Shown here: positions 21,492 to 32,850 of the stretch, one piece after another
How the letters are laid out: every line of letters starts with the position of its first letter
Position numbering within the stretch: the first letter of the stretch is position 1
DNA from: Chelydra serpentina
Taxonomy: Eukaryota > Chordata > Testudines > Chelydridae
Reading direction: 5' to 3'
Assembly (NCBI GenBank): GCA_037349315.1
Contig: JBAIAC010000004.1
Coordinates: forward strand, 28,895,001-28,959,000
Length of the DNA: 64,000 nt
Made by a program: the position numbers and the translations under genes
Notes under the pieces: generated by a model
The model's input: the letters and a program-made list of their open reading frames with translations, nothing else
Told to the model about the DNA's origin: nothing
The model's database searches: none

Positions 21492-22007
21492 TTCTATTCT
21501 ATACTTTCTTATACTACACTCATCACCATAGTATCAAAGCATCTTACATAAGAACAGCCACACTGGGTCAGGCGAATGGTCCATCTAGCCCAGTATTCTG
21601 TCTCTGACATTGGCCAGTGCCAGATGCTTAAGAAGGAATGAACAGAAGAGGGCAATTTAGAATGATCCATTCCTAGTCGTCCAGTCCCAGCTTCCGGCAG
21701 TTGGAGGTTTAGGGATATTTGGAGCATGGGATTCCATCCCATCTGGGCTAATAGCCATTGGACCTATTCTCCATAAACTTATTGAATTCTTTTTTGAACC
21801 CTCACAACATCCCATGACAACACGTTCCAGAGGAAACTGGAAAACTACTTCCTTTTGTTTTAAACTTGCTACCTATTAATTTCATCAGGTGATCCCTAGT
21901 TCTTGTGTTATGTGAAGGGGTAAATAACACTTCATTATTGACTTTCTCCACACCAGTCACGATTTTACAGACCTCTACCATATCCCACTTAGTCGTTTCT
22001 TTTCTAA

Positions 22008-22301
22008 GGGCTTGTCTTCACTACCCGCCGGATCGGCGGGTAGCAATCGATCTATCGGGGATCGATTTTTCGCGTCTCGTTTAGACGCGATTAATCAATC
22101 CCCGAAAGCGCTCCCCGTCGGCTCCGGAAATCCACCTCATCGAAAGGCAGAAGCGGAGTCGACGTGGGAGCGGCAGCGATCGACTTGCCGCCGTCCTCAC
22201 GGCCAGGTAAGTCGATTACGATACGCTGATTTCAGCTACGTTATTCACGTAGCTGAAGCTGCGTATTGTAGATCGACCCCCCCCTCAGTGTAGCCCTGGG
22301 C
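22008..22301. mobile_element. MITE nested in CR1, TAA target duplication
   Basis: TAA lies on both sides (22005-22007 and 22302-22304). It starts GGGCTTGTCTTCACTACCCG, ends TAGCCCTGGGC, and has long internal palindromes, for example CAGCTACGTTATTCACGTAGCTG. A TWA duplication fits PIF/Harbinger. It is the inverse of the 9202-9515 copy. Removing it makes the CR1 sequence continuous. Confidence 0.85.
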
Positions 22302-22396
22302 TAAGATGAACAGTCACTTTTTAATCTCTCCTGTGTGGAAGCCATTCCACATCCCTGATCATTTTCTTTGCTTTTCTCTGCATCTTTTCCAATTCT

Positions 22397-22410
22397 AATA
22401 TATATATATT
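22397..22410. repeat. (TA) microsatellite
   Basis: Short alternating TA run inside the CR1 copy. Confidence 0.8.
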
Positions 22411-22915
22411 TAAGATGGGGTGACCAGAACTGCAAGCAGTATTCAAGGTGTGGGCATACCATAGATTTATATAGTGCTATTGTGATATTTTCTATCCCTT
22501 AACCAATGGTTCCTAACATCCTGTTAGCTTTTTTGACTGCTGCTGCACTTTGAGCGAATGTTTTGAGAGAACCATCCACAGTGACTCCAAGATCTCTTTC
22601 TTGAGTGGCACCAGCTAATTTAGACCCCATTATTTTGTGTCTATAGTTGGGATTATTATTTACAATGTCCATTACTTTGCACTTATCAACATTAAATTTC
22701 ATCTGCCACTTTGCTGCCCAGTCTCCCAGTTTGGTGAGATCCCTTTGTAACTTGTCACCATCCGCTTTGGACTTAACTGTCTTGAGTCATTTTGTATCAT
22801 CTGCAAATTTTGCCATCTCACTGTTCAACCACTTTTCCAGATCATTAAAAAATGTTGAACAGGACTGGTCCCCATATTGAACCTTGGGGCATCCCGCTAT
22901 TTATCTCTCTCCATT

Positions 22916-25054
22916 GTGTCGGCAGGAGCCCATTGCAGATGCCTCTAACTGAAAGACGAAGGATATTGAATATGATGTGGGGAAATGAACGCCACAAGAA
23001 TCCTGGGGCGGGTGGAATTTTGAGGATCCCGGTTGGAATGACCTGATATCTTAAGTACCTGCTTTGGAAAAGGGAGGGCCTCCTTGGCTTAAACTCTTTG
23101 TCACAGACGTCAGCCTTTGGGTCTTTCAAAATCCATAGCTGGAAGCCCCTTCATTGGGGGTTGGGTCTAGAAATGAAAAGAAGAGTCTCTGCTTTCATTT
23201 TCTTAAACTTCTGCAGCAGGAAGCTGCCTAAAGCTCCATGTCCCCGTGACTCCTTCCATCCTTCCCTCCACAACACTTCTTGATATCAAATGAGTCAGCT
23301 GAGTGTGGGGTGTGTACCCCAAAAAGTCCTCTCACTATGCCTCCCCCAGATCCTCAGGCCAGCGCTGTTGTATATCTAAGTGTGATAGGAGTGGATATAA
23401 ATTGTGTATGGAGGGCAGGGGGCGGAATATTGTTTCACTGGTTCTGCCCAAAAATGTTAAAGTTGCCTTTGATTGGTCAAGACGATGAGGAAGAGAGGCC
23501 TCACAGTCATATGCCTCCCCCCCCATTTGACCTCTGCTGGTCCCCACACTACCTTCCCCTTTTGCTTTATAAGGTACAGGATGCTGCCAGAAGCGTGCTG
23601 TCATGTTTTGCATTAGGTTTCTGGGTTGTGTGGTGTACCAGATGTCATGTGTTGTTGTTTAGCAGACAGTACCAACAAAGAGTACAAATTTACTATTTTG
23701 GTTTGGTGTCTTTTGGTTGCAAAAGACAAGAGGCAAGCTTTTGTACATGAGATAATGGAATCCCCAGGAAAACAAACCATTCGGCAAACAAGTTGTTGTT
23801 AAGTTTTACACTGGTTTGTACACTGTTGTGTTTTGCTGCGCTGGTGAGATTTTTATTTTGCAGAGGTTTACCGCAGATACACAGAAAGACGTTGTCAGTT
23901 TCTCACAGGGTCCCAAAAATGTCTGTGAACTGCCCTGTGTCAATATCGCATACTCAGTTGCAAAATGTATTTACAGTGATACAGAGGCACAGCTCAGCTG
24001 AGACTACAATTACCAGATTACAGCCGGGGCCAAGCTTAGTGTTCCAAATAATGCCCAGATGTACCAACTGGTTTTCCTCTACCATGAAAACAGCGGAGGA
24101 GAAGGAGAAGTGCCTTGTATTAGGGGGAAATAAAAGTCCTCTCTAACCAGAAAATGCCACTAATAAAAATCCCAATTCAGCTACACAGAGTGTGTGCATG
24201 GGAATATCTGATGCCTGCACTCCTGAAATCTCGGATCATAAAAATGATCACTCTGTATATTTAATCAGTGCATTTGGTTGCTTTACTTTATCTGTTGTTC
24301 TCTATTTTTAGCCATGGGGGAGGACTCTGAGCATCTGCCTGAAAGTACTTTCCTGCTTCATGGACTCTGGCACCATGAACCTTAGCAATGATCCATACTG
24401 AGGGGCCTCTTGCCTTCCTGACTAGAGTTCTGATCCATCAAGGTGCTGAACGTGAGGTGATCCCTGCAGTCCTTAGGTTTTTGCCCACCTCCTTCCTTAT
24501 TAGGCTGCCTTTTCATGTTAGTCCAGCCCCTCTGTGCTCACTCCTTTCCAGAGGAGAAGCACAATTCAGCACAACGAGCTAAAATGCAGACTCCACTGAC
24601 AGCTGCTGGAAACTGCTACAATCCTGGGACCAGGTTATGCCTCCCACAATGCTCACTCAGGTAGGGGAGAGGCAGGAGGGGAACCACCTGCGTGGTGGTG
24701 CCCAGAAGGCATAATTCCACCTGATCTGTTGGGGACTAAGCAGTTAGGGGCACTCCTTGCCTTACCGTGAAAAAGGTGTTTGACAGTCCTTTGGTAAGGA
24801 CTAAACACAGGGGACTGTATCAGGTCTCATGTAGCTTTCCGTCTCACTATCTCAAACACACAACTGCATGGTGTAGCAGCCTTCCCTGTTCCGTGTCTCT
24901 CTGTAAGTGGCCGAGGTGGTTCAGGATGGCATATCTGGAGAGGCATGGGCTGGACGATGGGCCCATTCTCTTGGCACATCAAGACAGCTGTGCTGGATAT
25001 GGGAGTGGCTCAGTCATTACGTTAATTGAATCTATTTCCCCTAGTTAACTATCC
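22916..25054. other. No gene seen
   Basis: Several open frames (for example 23280-23750, 156 codons) overlap others in different frames and match nothing I recognise. No RNA gene or clear repeat. Confidence 0.4.
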
Positions 25055-25368
25055 TCACTCACACCTTTGTGTCAACTGTCCGAAATGGGCCATCTTGATT
25101 ACCACTTAAAATGTTTTTTTCCCCCTGCTGATATAGTTCCTCTTAATTAATTAGCCTCTTACAGTTGGTATAGGTACTTCCACCTTTTCATGTTTCTCTG
25201 AATGTATAAATATCTGCTTACTGTATGTTCCATTCCATGCGTCTGATGAAGTGGGTTCTAACCCATGAAAGCTTATGCTGAAATAAATGTGTTAGTCTCT
25301 AAGGTGCCACAAGTAATCCTGTTCTTTTTGCTGACACAGACTAACACGGCTACTACTCTGAAACCTTT
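25055..25368 (-). mobile_element. tRNA-derived SINE, reverse, long form
   Basis: In reverse, the head GGTTTCAGAGTAGTAGCCGT with GTTAGTCTGTGTCAGC carries the pol III A-box-like part. The body has TTAGAGACTAACACATTTAT and the AAGCTTTCATGGGTTAGAAC part. A longer 3' section (25055-25235) includes GAAATGGGCCATCTTGATTA and TTAATTAATTAGCCTCTTAC. A common turtle family as I recall. No target duplication identified. Confidence 0.85.
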
Positions 25369-26038
25369 TTCACAGTGTGGCAAGGAGTTTTTAAAGCTTT
25401 TACATTTCATTTTCATTCCCATGCAGAACTGGCAGAAATGTTACCTTGGATCAAATTCAGGAATGCTCACAATAATAATAATATTATTTTCTGCCCACTG
25501 ATAGCGACGTAGCAAGAAGCAGTAGTTACACACAGTGTTGCCAGGGATGATCCCTGCAAGCAGGGCAGGCAAGGTTGCTATTGCTAGCATTTCTAACTAT
25601 AAACTGGCTTGATTTTAATTTAGCATTTTCCCTCACTAAAGAGGCTCAGATCCACTGATGGGGCATAGATGGACAGTCTGCAAAACCGGTAATTCTTTTA
25701 AAAAAAATGTGTGGTCACATGCTGATTCTCAGCAAAGATTGACTAGTAAGAAGCACTAGTGCCTCTGTTGTTGCTAAGATTTCATTGCTGTTGCAAAGCA
25801 TTCTGTGGTACGTTTACCAGTACACTCTGGGTATCATTAATAACATACAACTACATGACATTCTGTGCTTTTTTTTAATGGGGTTTGTTTGCTGATTTTG
25901 CCGATTTTGGTAACATGCACCAGGTCTCCCTGTTGGTGCAAATCAAGTAATTTTTATATCCTTGTAATCAACATTGAAAAGAGAATCAATAAAATCTTGT
26001 CACAAAATTCCATTGACATTCAAAATATGTTATCGATG
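25369..26038. other. No gene seen
   Basis: Unique AT-rich sequence without recognised features. Confidence 0.4.
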
Positions 26039-26640
26039 CTGTGACCGGGTGTCTAAAACCCTCACTGGACAGGAGGGGGTTAAGGAGCAACTCTGGGCTA
26101 AGGAGGCCCCGCCCCTGCCTAGCACACTTGGTTTAGAGACAAGTCAGGGGCTGGCAGGCCAGGGAGAAGGATATGTTCTGGGAGTTACAGGGAAGGACGT
26201 AAGCCAGGGAATGGGGGAGGCACAGCACCCGGAGACTGGGATCAGGGCTGGAAGCCCAGAAGACAGCGCTCTCCAGGGATGGCCGGCGGCCAGCTGGGAT
26301 GCAGAGGGAAGTAGGAAGTGACCCCGGGAAGCTGACTTGAGGCTGACACCAGGCACCACTGGATGAATGAAGCCAAACCAGCCTCCTAGGGCCCTGAGTC
26401 AGAACCCAGTGGCGTTCCCGCACCCTGCCTGTGAACTATACCCATTAAGCGGAGCAGCCACCCATGAACTGCACCCACAAGGCGGGGTTGCCATCCAGGA
26501 CTGTACCCATACGGTAGGGTTGCTAATCGAGAGCTGCACCCACTAGGCGAGGCTGTCGCTGGAGACCAGCCATTGGGGGTGACTGCCACCTTGGGCTCTA
26601 ACCACTAGGCGGGAGACGCTGCCTTCCACCCACAGATGCA
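26039..26640 (+). mobile_element. LTR-retroelement-like GC-rich block
   Basis: Begins near TGTGACCGGGTGTC. GC-rich with GGGCTGGCAGGCCAGGGAG and CCCAGTGGCG-type sequence, and followed by a degenerate minisatellite. It resembles turtle LTR or leader sequence and shares CTCTAACCACTAGGC with the block at 54900-55235. No clear TG..CA ends or target duplication, so the call is tentative. Confidence 0.3.
26432..26618 (+). repeat. Degenerate ~34-bp minisatellite, about five units
   Basis: Units of the form ACTGCACCCACNAGGCGGGG plus 13-14 more bases begin near 26432, 26465, 26500, 26533 and 26566. Spacing is 33-35 bp and units are 60-75% alike by eye. Confidence 0.7.
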
Positions 26641-27520
26641 ATTATTGCAAAGCCTGAATTGCAAGTGTTCCAAGAACTTCGGAGACGAGTTTCAGAGGCG
26701 CTGCAAATACAGCACAAAGTCAGTGGACAGTGTATTCTGCACTGGTATTGAAGCACAAACTATACAGAACTCCCACTGACTTCAGTGGGGTCAGTATGTC
26801 CCCCATAATGGATTGCCCATTATTCTGGGATCCATACCATAATGAGACACAGTCAGCAAATACTGGCCTTTTCAGTTTTGTATGTAATCTGTATGTCTTT
26901 GGTTTCTGAGCCCATCTGTTACACTTCAGGGTACATTTTCCTTGTGGTGTGTGGGGATTTAGCTCATTAATGTACTGTTAATAAAATATGGCAGCTCAAT
27001 CCCTGCACATCACACTGGTAATGTCCCCTTTACCAGAAGGAGGTTTGCCCACAGCAGATTCAGCAGCAGAGTCATCTAGCTGTTTTTGAGTGTTAATGAC
27101 TGTCTGGTTACAATTACCGAATCTCAATATTTACAGAAAACCGACCTCTGTATTGTGCAGCTAACAGCACAATCCCTAATGTGCGAAATGCCAATTTGCT
27201 GTAAATAGAGAGCTGCTCACTAGCATTCAAGAGCAGTTAAACTATAAACAGTAACTGACATTTAATGATCACAGTGTTTACCAAAAAGCAGCTGTTTACT
27301 GGGCAAAATTCTGTGAAAATACAGTGAGAGTAGAAAAAGGCACAGGGAACCACCAGAGATAGAAACAACTGGCATCTAGTGCTCCCTTGAATTCTAGGCC
27401 TGATCACTGAACCTAGTGGCACTTCACAGCCCCAAACAGCACAGCTGGCTGGTTACAATGGGTATCCATCCTGGGGGCTTGGCCAAAAGCCTCCACTCTC
27501 CAATATGCCAATCAGACGGC
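26641..27520. other. No gene seen
   Basis: Unique-looking AT-rich sequence upstream of the gypsy-like relic. I find no LTR or primer-binding site. Confidence 0.4.
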
Positions 27521-28710
27521 ATGGCAGACCGGGTAGCAGAACAGCAAAAGGAGGTGCAGAAAACCTCCAAGAGTTTCAGCAAACCCAGCGACAAGAGAGA
27601 CAGTTCTCGCTATCCTGGCAAGCAGGACAACAATGGAGCCTCCAGCTATTTATTATGAGCCAGGTGCAGGTGTAGCAAGAGCTCACGGAGAAGTGGGTGA
27701 GTCCCCCGGCAGGGAACGTTCACCACGTGATGGGCACAGGACTGTGCAAAATGGGCCTGACCCCAATACCTTTTTGTTAATATTCAGGAGCAGGCTGGGA
27801 GAAGAGGGTTTGGCCTTCCGATTAGCTCCCTCCCTCTTGGGAGAGGCACAGGCTGTGTCTATGGCGGTGAGTGACGTACAAGCAACTGACTCTGATATCG
27901 TGAAAGCAGCCATTCTAGATTGAATGGGAGTATCTGCTGAACGGTATGGTCAGATGTCATGGTCGGCAAGATGGTCAGAGGGGAAACGGTCTAGGGCCTT
28001 TGTCCAAAACATATCTGATTGGGGCCACTAGGAGGCGGATACTGGATGACTGAGGAGTTGGGATTATTATTATTATTATTACTCTTATTCTGGAGCAACT
28101 GCTACAGAGTCTCCCCGCGGTCACGAGGGTTTGGCTGCAGAGACACCAACCCATTACATGAGACGTTGCTGTAAAGCTCCCAGAGGAGTTTGTGAAGATG
28201 GACGCCCCAATGAACCAGCCCATCCATTTAGAGGACACAACCCAAGGAGGAAAGGCAGGGAGCCACCAATGAAAGGGACACCAGTAAAGAAGAGTGTGGA
28301 CAAGGAGACCGCACCCACTCACCATCCAATGATGAGTTATCAGTGTGTTTGTGTAGGGGGTCAAAATATTTGAAAAGGAACTGCCCCGTGTGGACTGTAA
28401 TTTCACTGAGTTCTGTGGATGGACAGAAACCCTGGGGACACCCACCATCTCCGAGAGACGGGGGCACCCACAAGGGACTGGCCTGATAGACTCTGTCGCA
28501 GGGTGCTCGTTGGTCAGGAGAGACTGGGTGAAGCCCTATGACATGGTATTGGGAGAGAGTTTAAAACTGACGTGTATTCATGGGGAGGAGAAAATCTGCC
28601 CAGAGTACCTCTGGATGTGTGGGGGACATTTAGAAGGCAGCGGGTTAGGGTGATCAGGACCTTGCCCCAGCTGGTATTAATCACAAGAGATTGGAGCCCT
28701 TTTCTTTTAG
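27521..28710 (+). pseudogene. Ty3/gypsy-like gag-protease relic
   Basis: Decayed coding region of an LTR retrotransposon. A gag-like start ATG at 27521 opens MADRVAEQQ. After a frame change, 27633-27923 carries GEAQA and VKAAILD and then hits an in-frame TGA. The sequence after it still reads as gag (GVSAERYGQM, RAFVQNISDW) before more stops. Near 28085-28145 a third piece reads LEQLL..LP..TRVWLQRHQP, the style of Gmr1-like gag and SCAN domains. Protease follows: D-S at 28489-28494 with the next residue Val instead of Gly, then AGCSLVRRDW and a TCIHGEE stretch. A frameshift comes before ITRDWSPF at about 28684-28708. Multiple breaks make it non-functional. Family placement is from memory. Confidence 0.72.
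28063..28080. repeat. (ATT)6 microsatellite
   Basis: Six ATT units inside the gag relic. It is an expansion after decay, interrupting any frame. Confidence 0.95.
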
Positions 28711-29313
28711 GAAGGGAAGGAATTCACAGAGGTCCAAATGGCCAGAAAGGGCACGACCAGGGTGGGCGAGGTACCAAGGAATAGGTCATAATGCAACAGG
28801 GGGGCTAGAGAAAGAAGAAATGGGGCATGCTAGCCAGGGGACAAGCCAAGAATCCGAAGGCCTGGGAGAACACCCCAAGGTAGAGGGGACTGAAAAGGGG
28901 GCAAAAACAGAACAGGATTTAGTGGAGAAAGGAGGCTTAAGGAGACGAGGACCAGAAGGCCCCTGAGCAGGCACAATTGGGTTTGAACGTTGGAAGTAAC
29001 TTGGGTGAGACAGGAGAAAGGGAGCCCTTACAAGCAGAGGAGGACTCCAGTGGGGTAGCCTCTGGTGTGAGGACGGGGCAGGGCGGGGCGGGGTGGGGGG
29101 GGGAGGGCAGAGACTCATCTGAATACACCTTTTGCAGGTGGAAGACAGAGAAGGCTTCCATAGTGATACCAGAGAGCCAGTTGAGAGAAACCTTGTCCAC
29201 AAGTGGGGACAGTAGCTCCCAGAGGAAAGGCTGAGCCCAGGAGAGGAGGGAAAGGCAAGGCGGGGGAGAAAAGGCGGGTGGGGAAGGTGAGTGACAGAAT
29301 ATGAGTAGCCTAA
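28711..29313 (+). other. Probable continuation of the gypsy relic; G-rich tract 29074-29107
   Basis: Purine-rich sequence directly downstream of the protease piece, with a 91-codon frame 28691-28966 rich in K, E and G. It may be the protease-RT linker, but I see no RT motif. The G-rich run at 29074-29107 could form a quadruplex. Confidence 0.35.
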
Positions 29314-29567
29314 GGCTGGTCGACACTACAAGGTCAGGTTGACCCAGCTACGTTGCTCAGGGGTGTGAAAAATCCACATGCCTGAGAGATGTAAATAAGC
29401 CGACCTGACCCCTAGTATAGACAGTGCTAGGTCAACCTGGTTACAGCCTCTCAGGAAGGTGGATTCCCTACAGAGACAGGAGAACCTCTCCGGTCGGCGT
29501 AAGTAGTGCCTACACTGCAGAGCTGTAGTTGTATCACTGTAGCCAGCGTTCCAGTGTAGATAAGCCC
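29314..29567. mobile_element. MITE, same family as 14546-14834
   Basis: Start GGCTGGTCGACACTACAAGG follows TAA (29311-29313). The end is CCAGTGTAGATAAGCCC. It shares GCTCAGGGGTGTGAAAAATC, GTATAGACAGTGCTAGGTCA and the GGAAGGTGGATTCCC block with the copy at 14.6 kb. Confidence 0.8.
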
Positions 29568-30149
29568 TGACTCATCACTCTTTGCAAGTGTCCCTCCATG
29601 GGCCAAACTGAGGAGAGGAAGGCCAGAAGGAAGGAGCAGAGAAGCCCAGGAGCTCAGAGCCCCTCCTCCCCGCTCCACTCGCTCTGTGCCTGGGGAGAAG
29701 GTAAAAGCCCGATGTTGTGGGGGGACAAGGATTTGACTAGCACATTGTAAATAAAGCAGGCAGTGGTGAACCGATGCAGCAGTGTGTGAAGAGTGTTTGC
29801 TGTAAGGAATTAAGGGTGAGGGAACACCGCCCTGTGACACCAAGCCCCAGGTCCTTTGCAGCTGGCAGGCACTCTGAGGAACGAACGCTGCTTCTTTCAA
29901 AATCAGCTGTAAGTCGTGCTGAGCAGCATGCTCCCTGAGGAGTGCCTCGGCACACCTCTGCCCCACCCCGTCGCTAGCACTCTGGAGCAGAGCAAGGATA
30001 CAGTTTGTCCCAGCACCACTGTCCCTTTGCTGGATCTGGCCTTCTGTATCAGTTCTCTAAACATGCCATGCCGCATGAGGTGTGTGCCTCCTATATGAGG
30101 GAGGCACCTGATTCTCATGGAGAACTGATATGTTCCCAACCATCAAGAA
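29568..30149 (+). other. Possible LTR tail at 29575-29850; otherwise nothing
   Basis: 29575-29850 has a polyadenylation-like AATAAAG at about 29749 and ends near CACCGCCCTGTGACAC, which fits the 3' part of a gypsy-type LTR downstream of the gag relic. No partner LTR or duplication is visible. The open frames at 29451-29966 are not recognised. Confidence 0.25.
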
Positions 30150-30470
30150 TAATACCTCACACCTAACTAAGTGCCTTTCATGGGAGGATCTCAAAGCGGA
30201 AGCATCCATTTCTTAAACCCCCAAATTCCCCTGTGACGCAGGATTTATTTATATACCCTTCAGGATGGCTAAACGGAAGCAAAGAGAGGTTCTCCAGTTT
30301 ACACAGTGACTCGGTGGCAGAATCCTTACTCCTACGGCTTGATCCTGCAAGGTGCTGAATGTCTCCTATGATATGCTCAGCACCCTCAATTCACAGGTAA
30401 ATTGCAGGGCCCTCAGCACTTTGCAAGATCAATACAGCAGACCTCCGTCCTAGCCACTAGATTACACTGC
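30150..30470 (-). mobile_element. MIR/CORE-type SINE, reverse, interrupted
   Basis: Reverse-order MIR phrases: TTTCATGGGAGGATCTCAAA, GATGGCTAAACGGAAGC, GACTCGGTGGCAGAATCC. After the palindrome at 30340-30431 it resumes with CTCCGTCCTAGCCACTAGAT. The interruption falls where MIR copies normally run on without a break. Confidence 0.6.
30340..30431. mobile_element. Short palindromic element inside MIR
   Basis: Ends TGATCCTGCAAGGTGCTGA and TCAGCACTTTGCAAGATCA are inverse at about 16 of 19 positions. Total length 92 bp. The TCCTGCAAGGTGCTGA style recurs across the window. Confidence 0.7.
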
Positions 30471-32699
30471 CAATCTTTCCAGTAGAATCTAGTGGCAAAA
30501 AAGGAACAGGTGGCCGTTGAAAGCTCATGCACTGCTGTTGTTTTCCACAAATGTCATTGGGCAAGTTCCTCTGCTGCAGCACAGTTGCTTAGTACCTCAG
30601 CGCCGGTGCCTTTTGACCACAGAGCCAGTTAATCTGGCCCCAGGAGGATCAAACCATTGTAATGCCCCTCTGGAGGTGCAGATCTGGAATAGAATCTTCT
30701 TCATCACTGGACTCCCTACTGCCTGTGTCCGGATGTGGCCAGAGGAAAGGGGGTGGAGTTGGGTTGCCTAAATGCTGCCCCAATCCCCTGTGGTTGTTTC
30801 CATGCATCAGTCTGCTCTGTCTTATGCTTGGGGACTGGCCCTGCACCCAGTAACCCCAGGACTGCGAGCGTGAAATTTATGTCACCCCGACTGTGCTGAG
30901 AGCCAAATCCAAAGACCTGACCCATTATGCAGAAGAAGCAAACGTCGGCTGTTCAGTGTAATAACCGTTCCTTTGCAACTGTTAGATTCCACAGTCTAAG
31001 AATTTGGCTAGCAAAATCAACTTTTCATAATACTTTTATGGATGGCCCATGTTCTCCATCTCCTGACACATTCTGTAACTATTTACTTAACTAAATTGTG
31101 AAAAAGCAAAGCTTCAATTCCCCAGAGACTCTTTCATAGGCTTGTTTATCGCTGTGTTGCAATGGTTCTGCTGTTGTGAAATCCTCCAGCTGAAAATTCG
31201 AAAGGAAATTTCTAGTGACAAGCTTTCCTTGAGGCAGTAAACAAACAGAATTCATTAAGGAGACAGGAATAGAGGCAGAAAACACCCTAATTATCAGACA
31301 CATGCAAAAACTGCTTTTCAGCAGAATTGTGCTGAGGAAAAAAATCCTTGTGCCAGTTTGGTTTTTAAGTCTTTCACTGACTTTAATGGCAGTTGAATTC
31401 AGAGAGTCATGTTGCACCTTTAAACAGCATGTTTCCATTTGCCAAGCTCAGAAAGTGCTAAGTCCTTTCTACACCTGCTTAAACAAACTCCCAAAACATT
31501 GCTCTAGGAAGTTCTCCGGTGTTTGCTCACGGACAGACTATCTGATTAAATAAAAAAAAAAAAGAATCATGAGCTTAAACACCAGCTGAAAATACTAACG
31601 ATTTTTTTACCTGTAGCACCAAGAATTGTATGGTCTGGCTTCATGTTAAAAAATTAGATGATTAAACCATAATACTATGTGTTTTATGGAGCCCAGAGTT
31701 GAATGAATTACTGGCAGGAAGCACAGCTCATGAATTCAATCAAAAATCCTTTCATTTGTCACAGCCACTTCCTGTCCGTCTTTTAAACATCTGCTTCTCC
31801 TGTTCACGACAGAAAAAGTCTTTATTAAAATAATAAGCATTCACCAATACTTCCCTTGAATACAGCATGCAGTTTCTCAATGAAATACGCGTTCCCCCCT
31901 TCAAGTTTATTTTATATATCTTTAATAGCTTCCTTGTACCCTTCTCTTTCTTTCCGCTTCTAACTTCTGGGAAATCTCAGACTGACAAAAGAAGACATTT
32001 TTGAAACTGCTCACACATTCACAAGCTTAAACGGCCCTTTGCCTTTCAGCCAATCAGGAACAAATGTTTGGGCTGTTTCGCTGGCAGCCGTGCCAAGAAT
32101 CACTTGCACGCCTTAAATGGCAGCCACTTCCTGCTGGAGGAGGCCCACGCTAGGCAAACATAAATCCAGCACAGAAGGCCACAGAGGGAAGCAGAAGGTG
32201 TTGCTCAAAGTTGTGCTCCTCAGGACTGTGAAACGGCTGCTGGGCCGAGCTAGCAAAAGTGTCGCCGGTCCTTTGTCATCAGCCCTCTTGTGGCGCGGCG
32301 CAGCTGAGCCCAAATCAGAAGGCCCAGGTGTTCAGTCTGTGAGAAAAGCTGAACACATCCTTTATAGATATATATATTCCATTTACAATAACTGATAATG
32401 CAATTAAGCCTCTTTCGCTAGTCTCACCATTTCCTGGCCTACGCTATTTATTTATTTATGCGAGCGATGGACCTCCACTGTCTGACCCCGCCCCCTCTGT
32501 CCTTAAATGTTGTGTGCGCCATTTTCTAGCAGAGTGGAATCAAAACTTTTTTTAGCTACACATTTTGCACTTTCAGGTGGCGTCATATTTCCTCCCAGGC
32601 ATCTAACAAAATTACATCATTCCGGTGAAACGTCAAAATACATTCTTTGAGTTAAGTCTTTTTTTAAAGAATTGGTACATAATAATAATGAATAATTAA
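30471..32699. other. No gene seen
   Basis: Unique sequence. 32040-32400 has a CCAATCAG box, a short CpG-containing region and a TATAGATATATATA stretch, but these do not make a convincing promoter. The open frames there lack homology. Confidence 0.35.
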
Positions 32700-32850
32700 T
32701 AAATTAATATAATGCCCAGCTCTTATATAGCACTTTTCATCAGGAGATCTCAAAGCACTTTACTAAGGAAGTCAGTATCATTACCCCCATTTTACAGATG
32801 GGGAAACTGAGGCACAGCACTGTGAAGTGACTTGTCCCTAAAGGATCCCT
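32700..32850 (-). mobile_element. MIR/CORE-type SINE, reverse
   Basis: TATAGCACTTTTCATCAGGA, CTCAAAGCACTTTACTAAGG, CATTTTACAGATGGGGAAAC, TGAGGCACAGC and GTGACTTGTCCC in reverse MIR order. Confidence 0.8.

Larger units (their letters stand above)
21543..22915 (-). mobile_element. CR1 LINE, reverse, with RT remnants
   Basis: Longest LINE in the window. Reading the reverse strand from about 22915, the frame has the RT motif NSGMPQGS and FNIF, then KFADDTK (the RT active-site FADD box, antisense of about 22790-22815), MKFNVDKCKVM and ERDLGVTVDGSLKT. The 3' noncoding part runs to 21543, with TCCATCTAGCCCAGTATTCT near the end. Stops and frameshifts break it. It is split by a MITE at 22008-22301. 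Confidence 0.9.

Noticed and set aside
32040..32400. Promoter or CpG island
   Set aside because: One CCAAT box and a TATA-like run without a downstream gene; CpG content modest.
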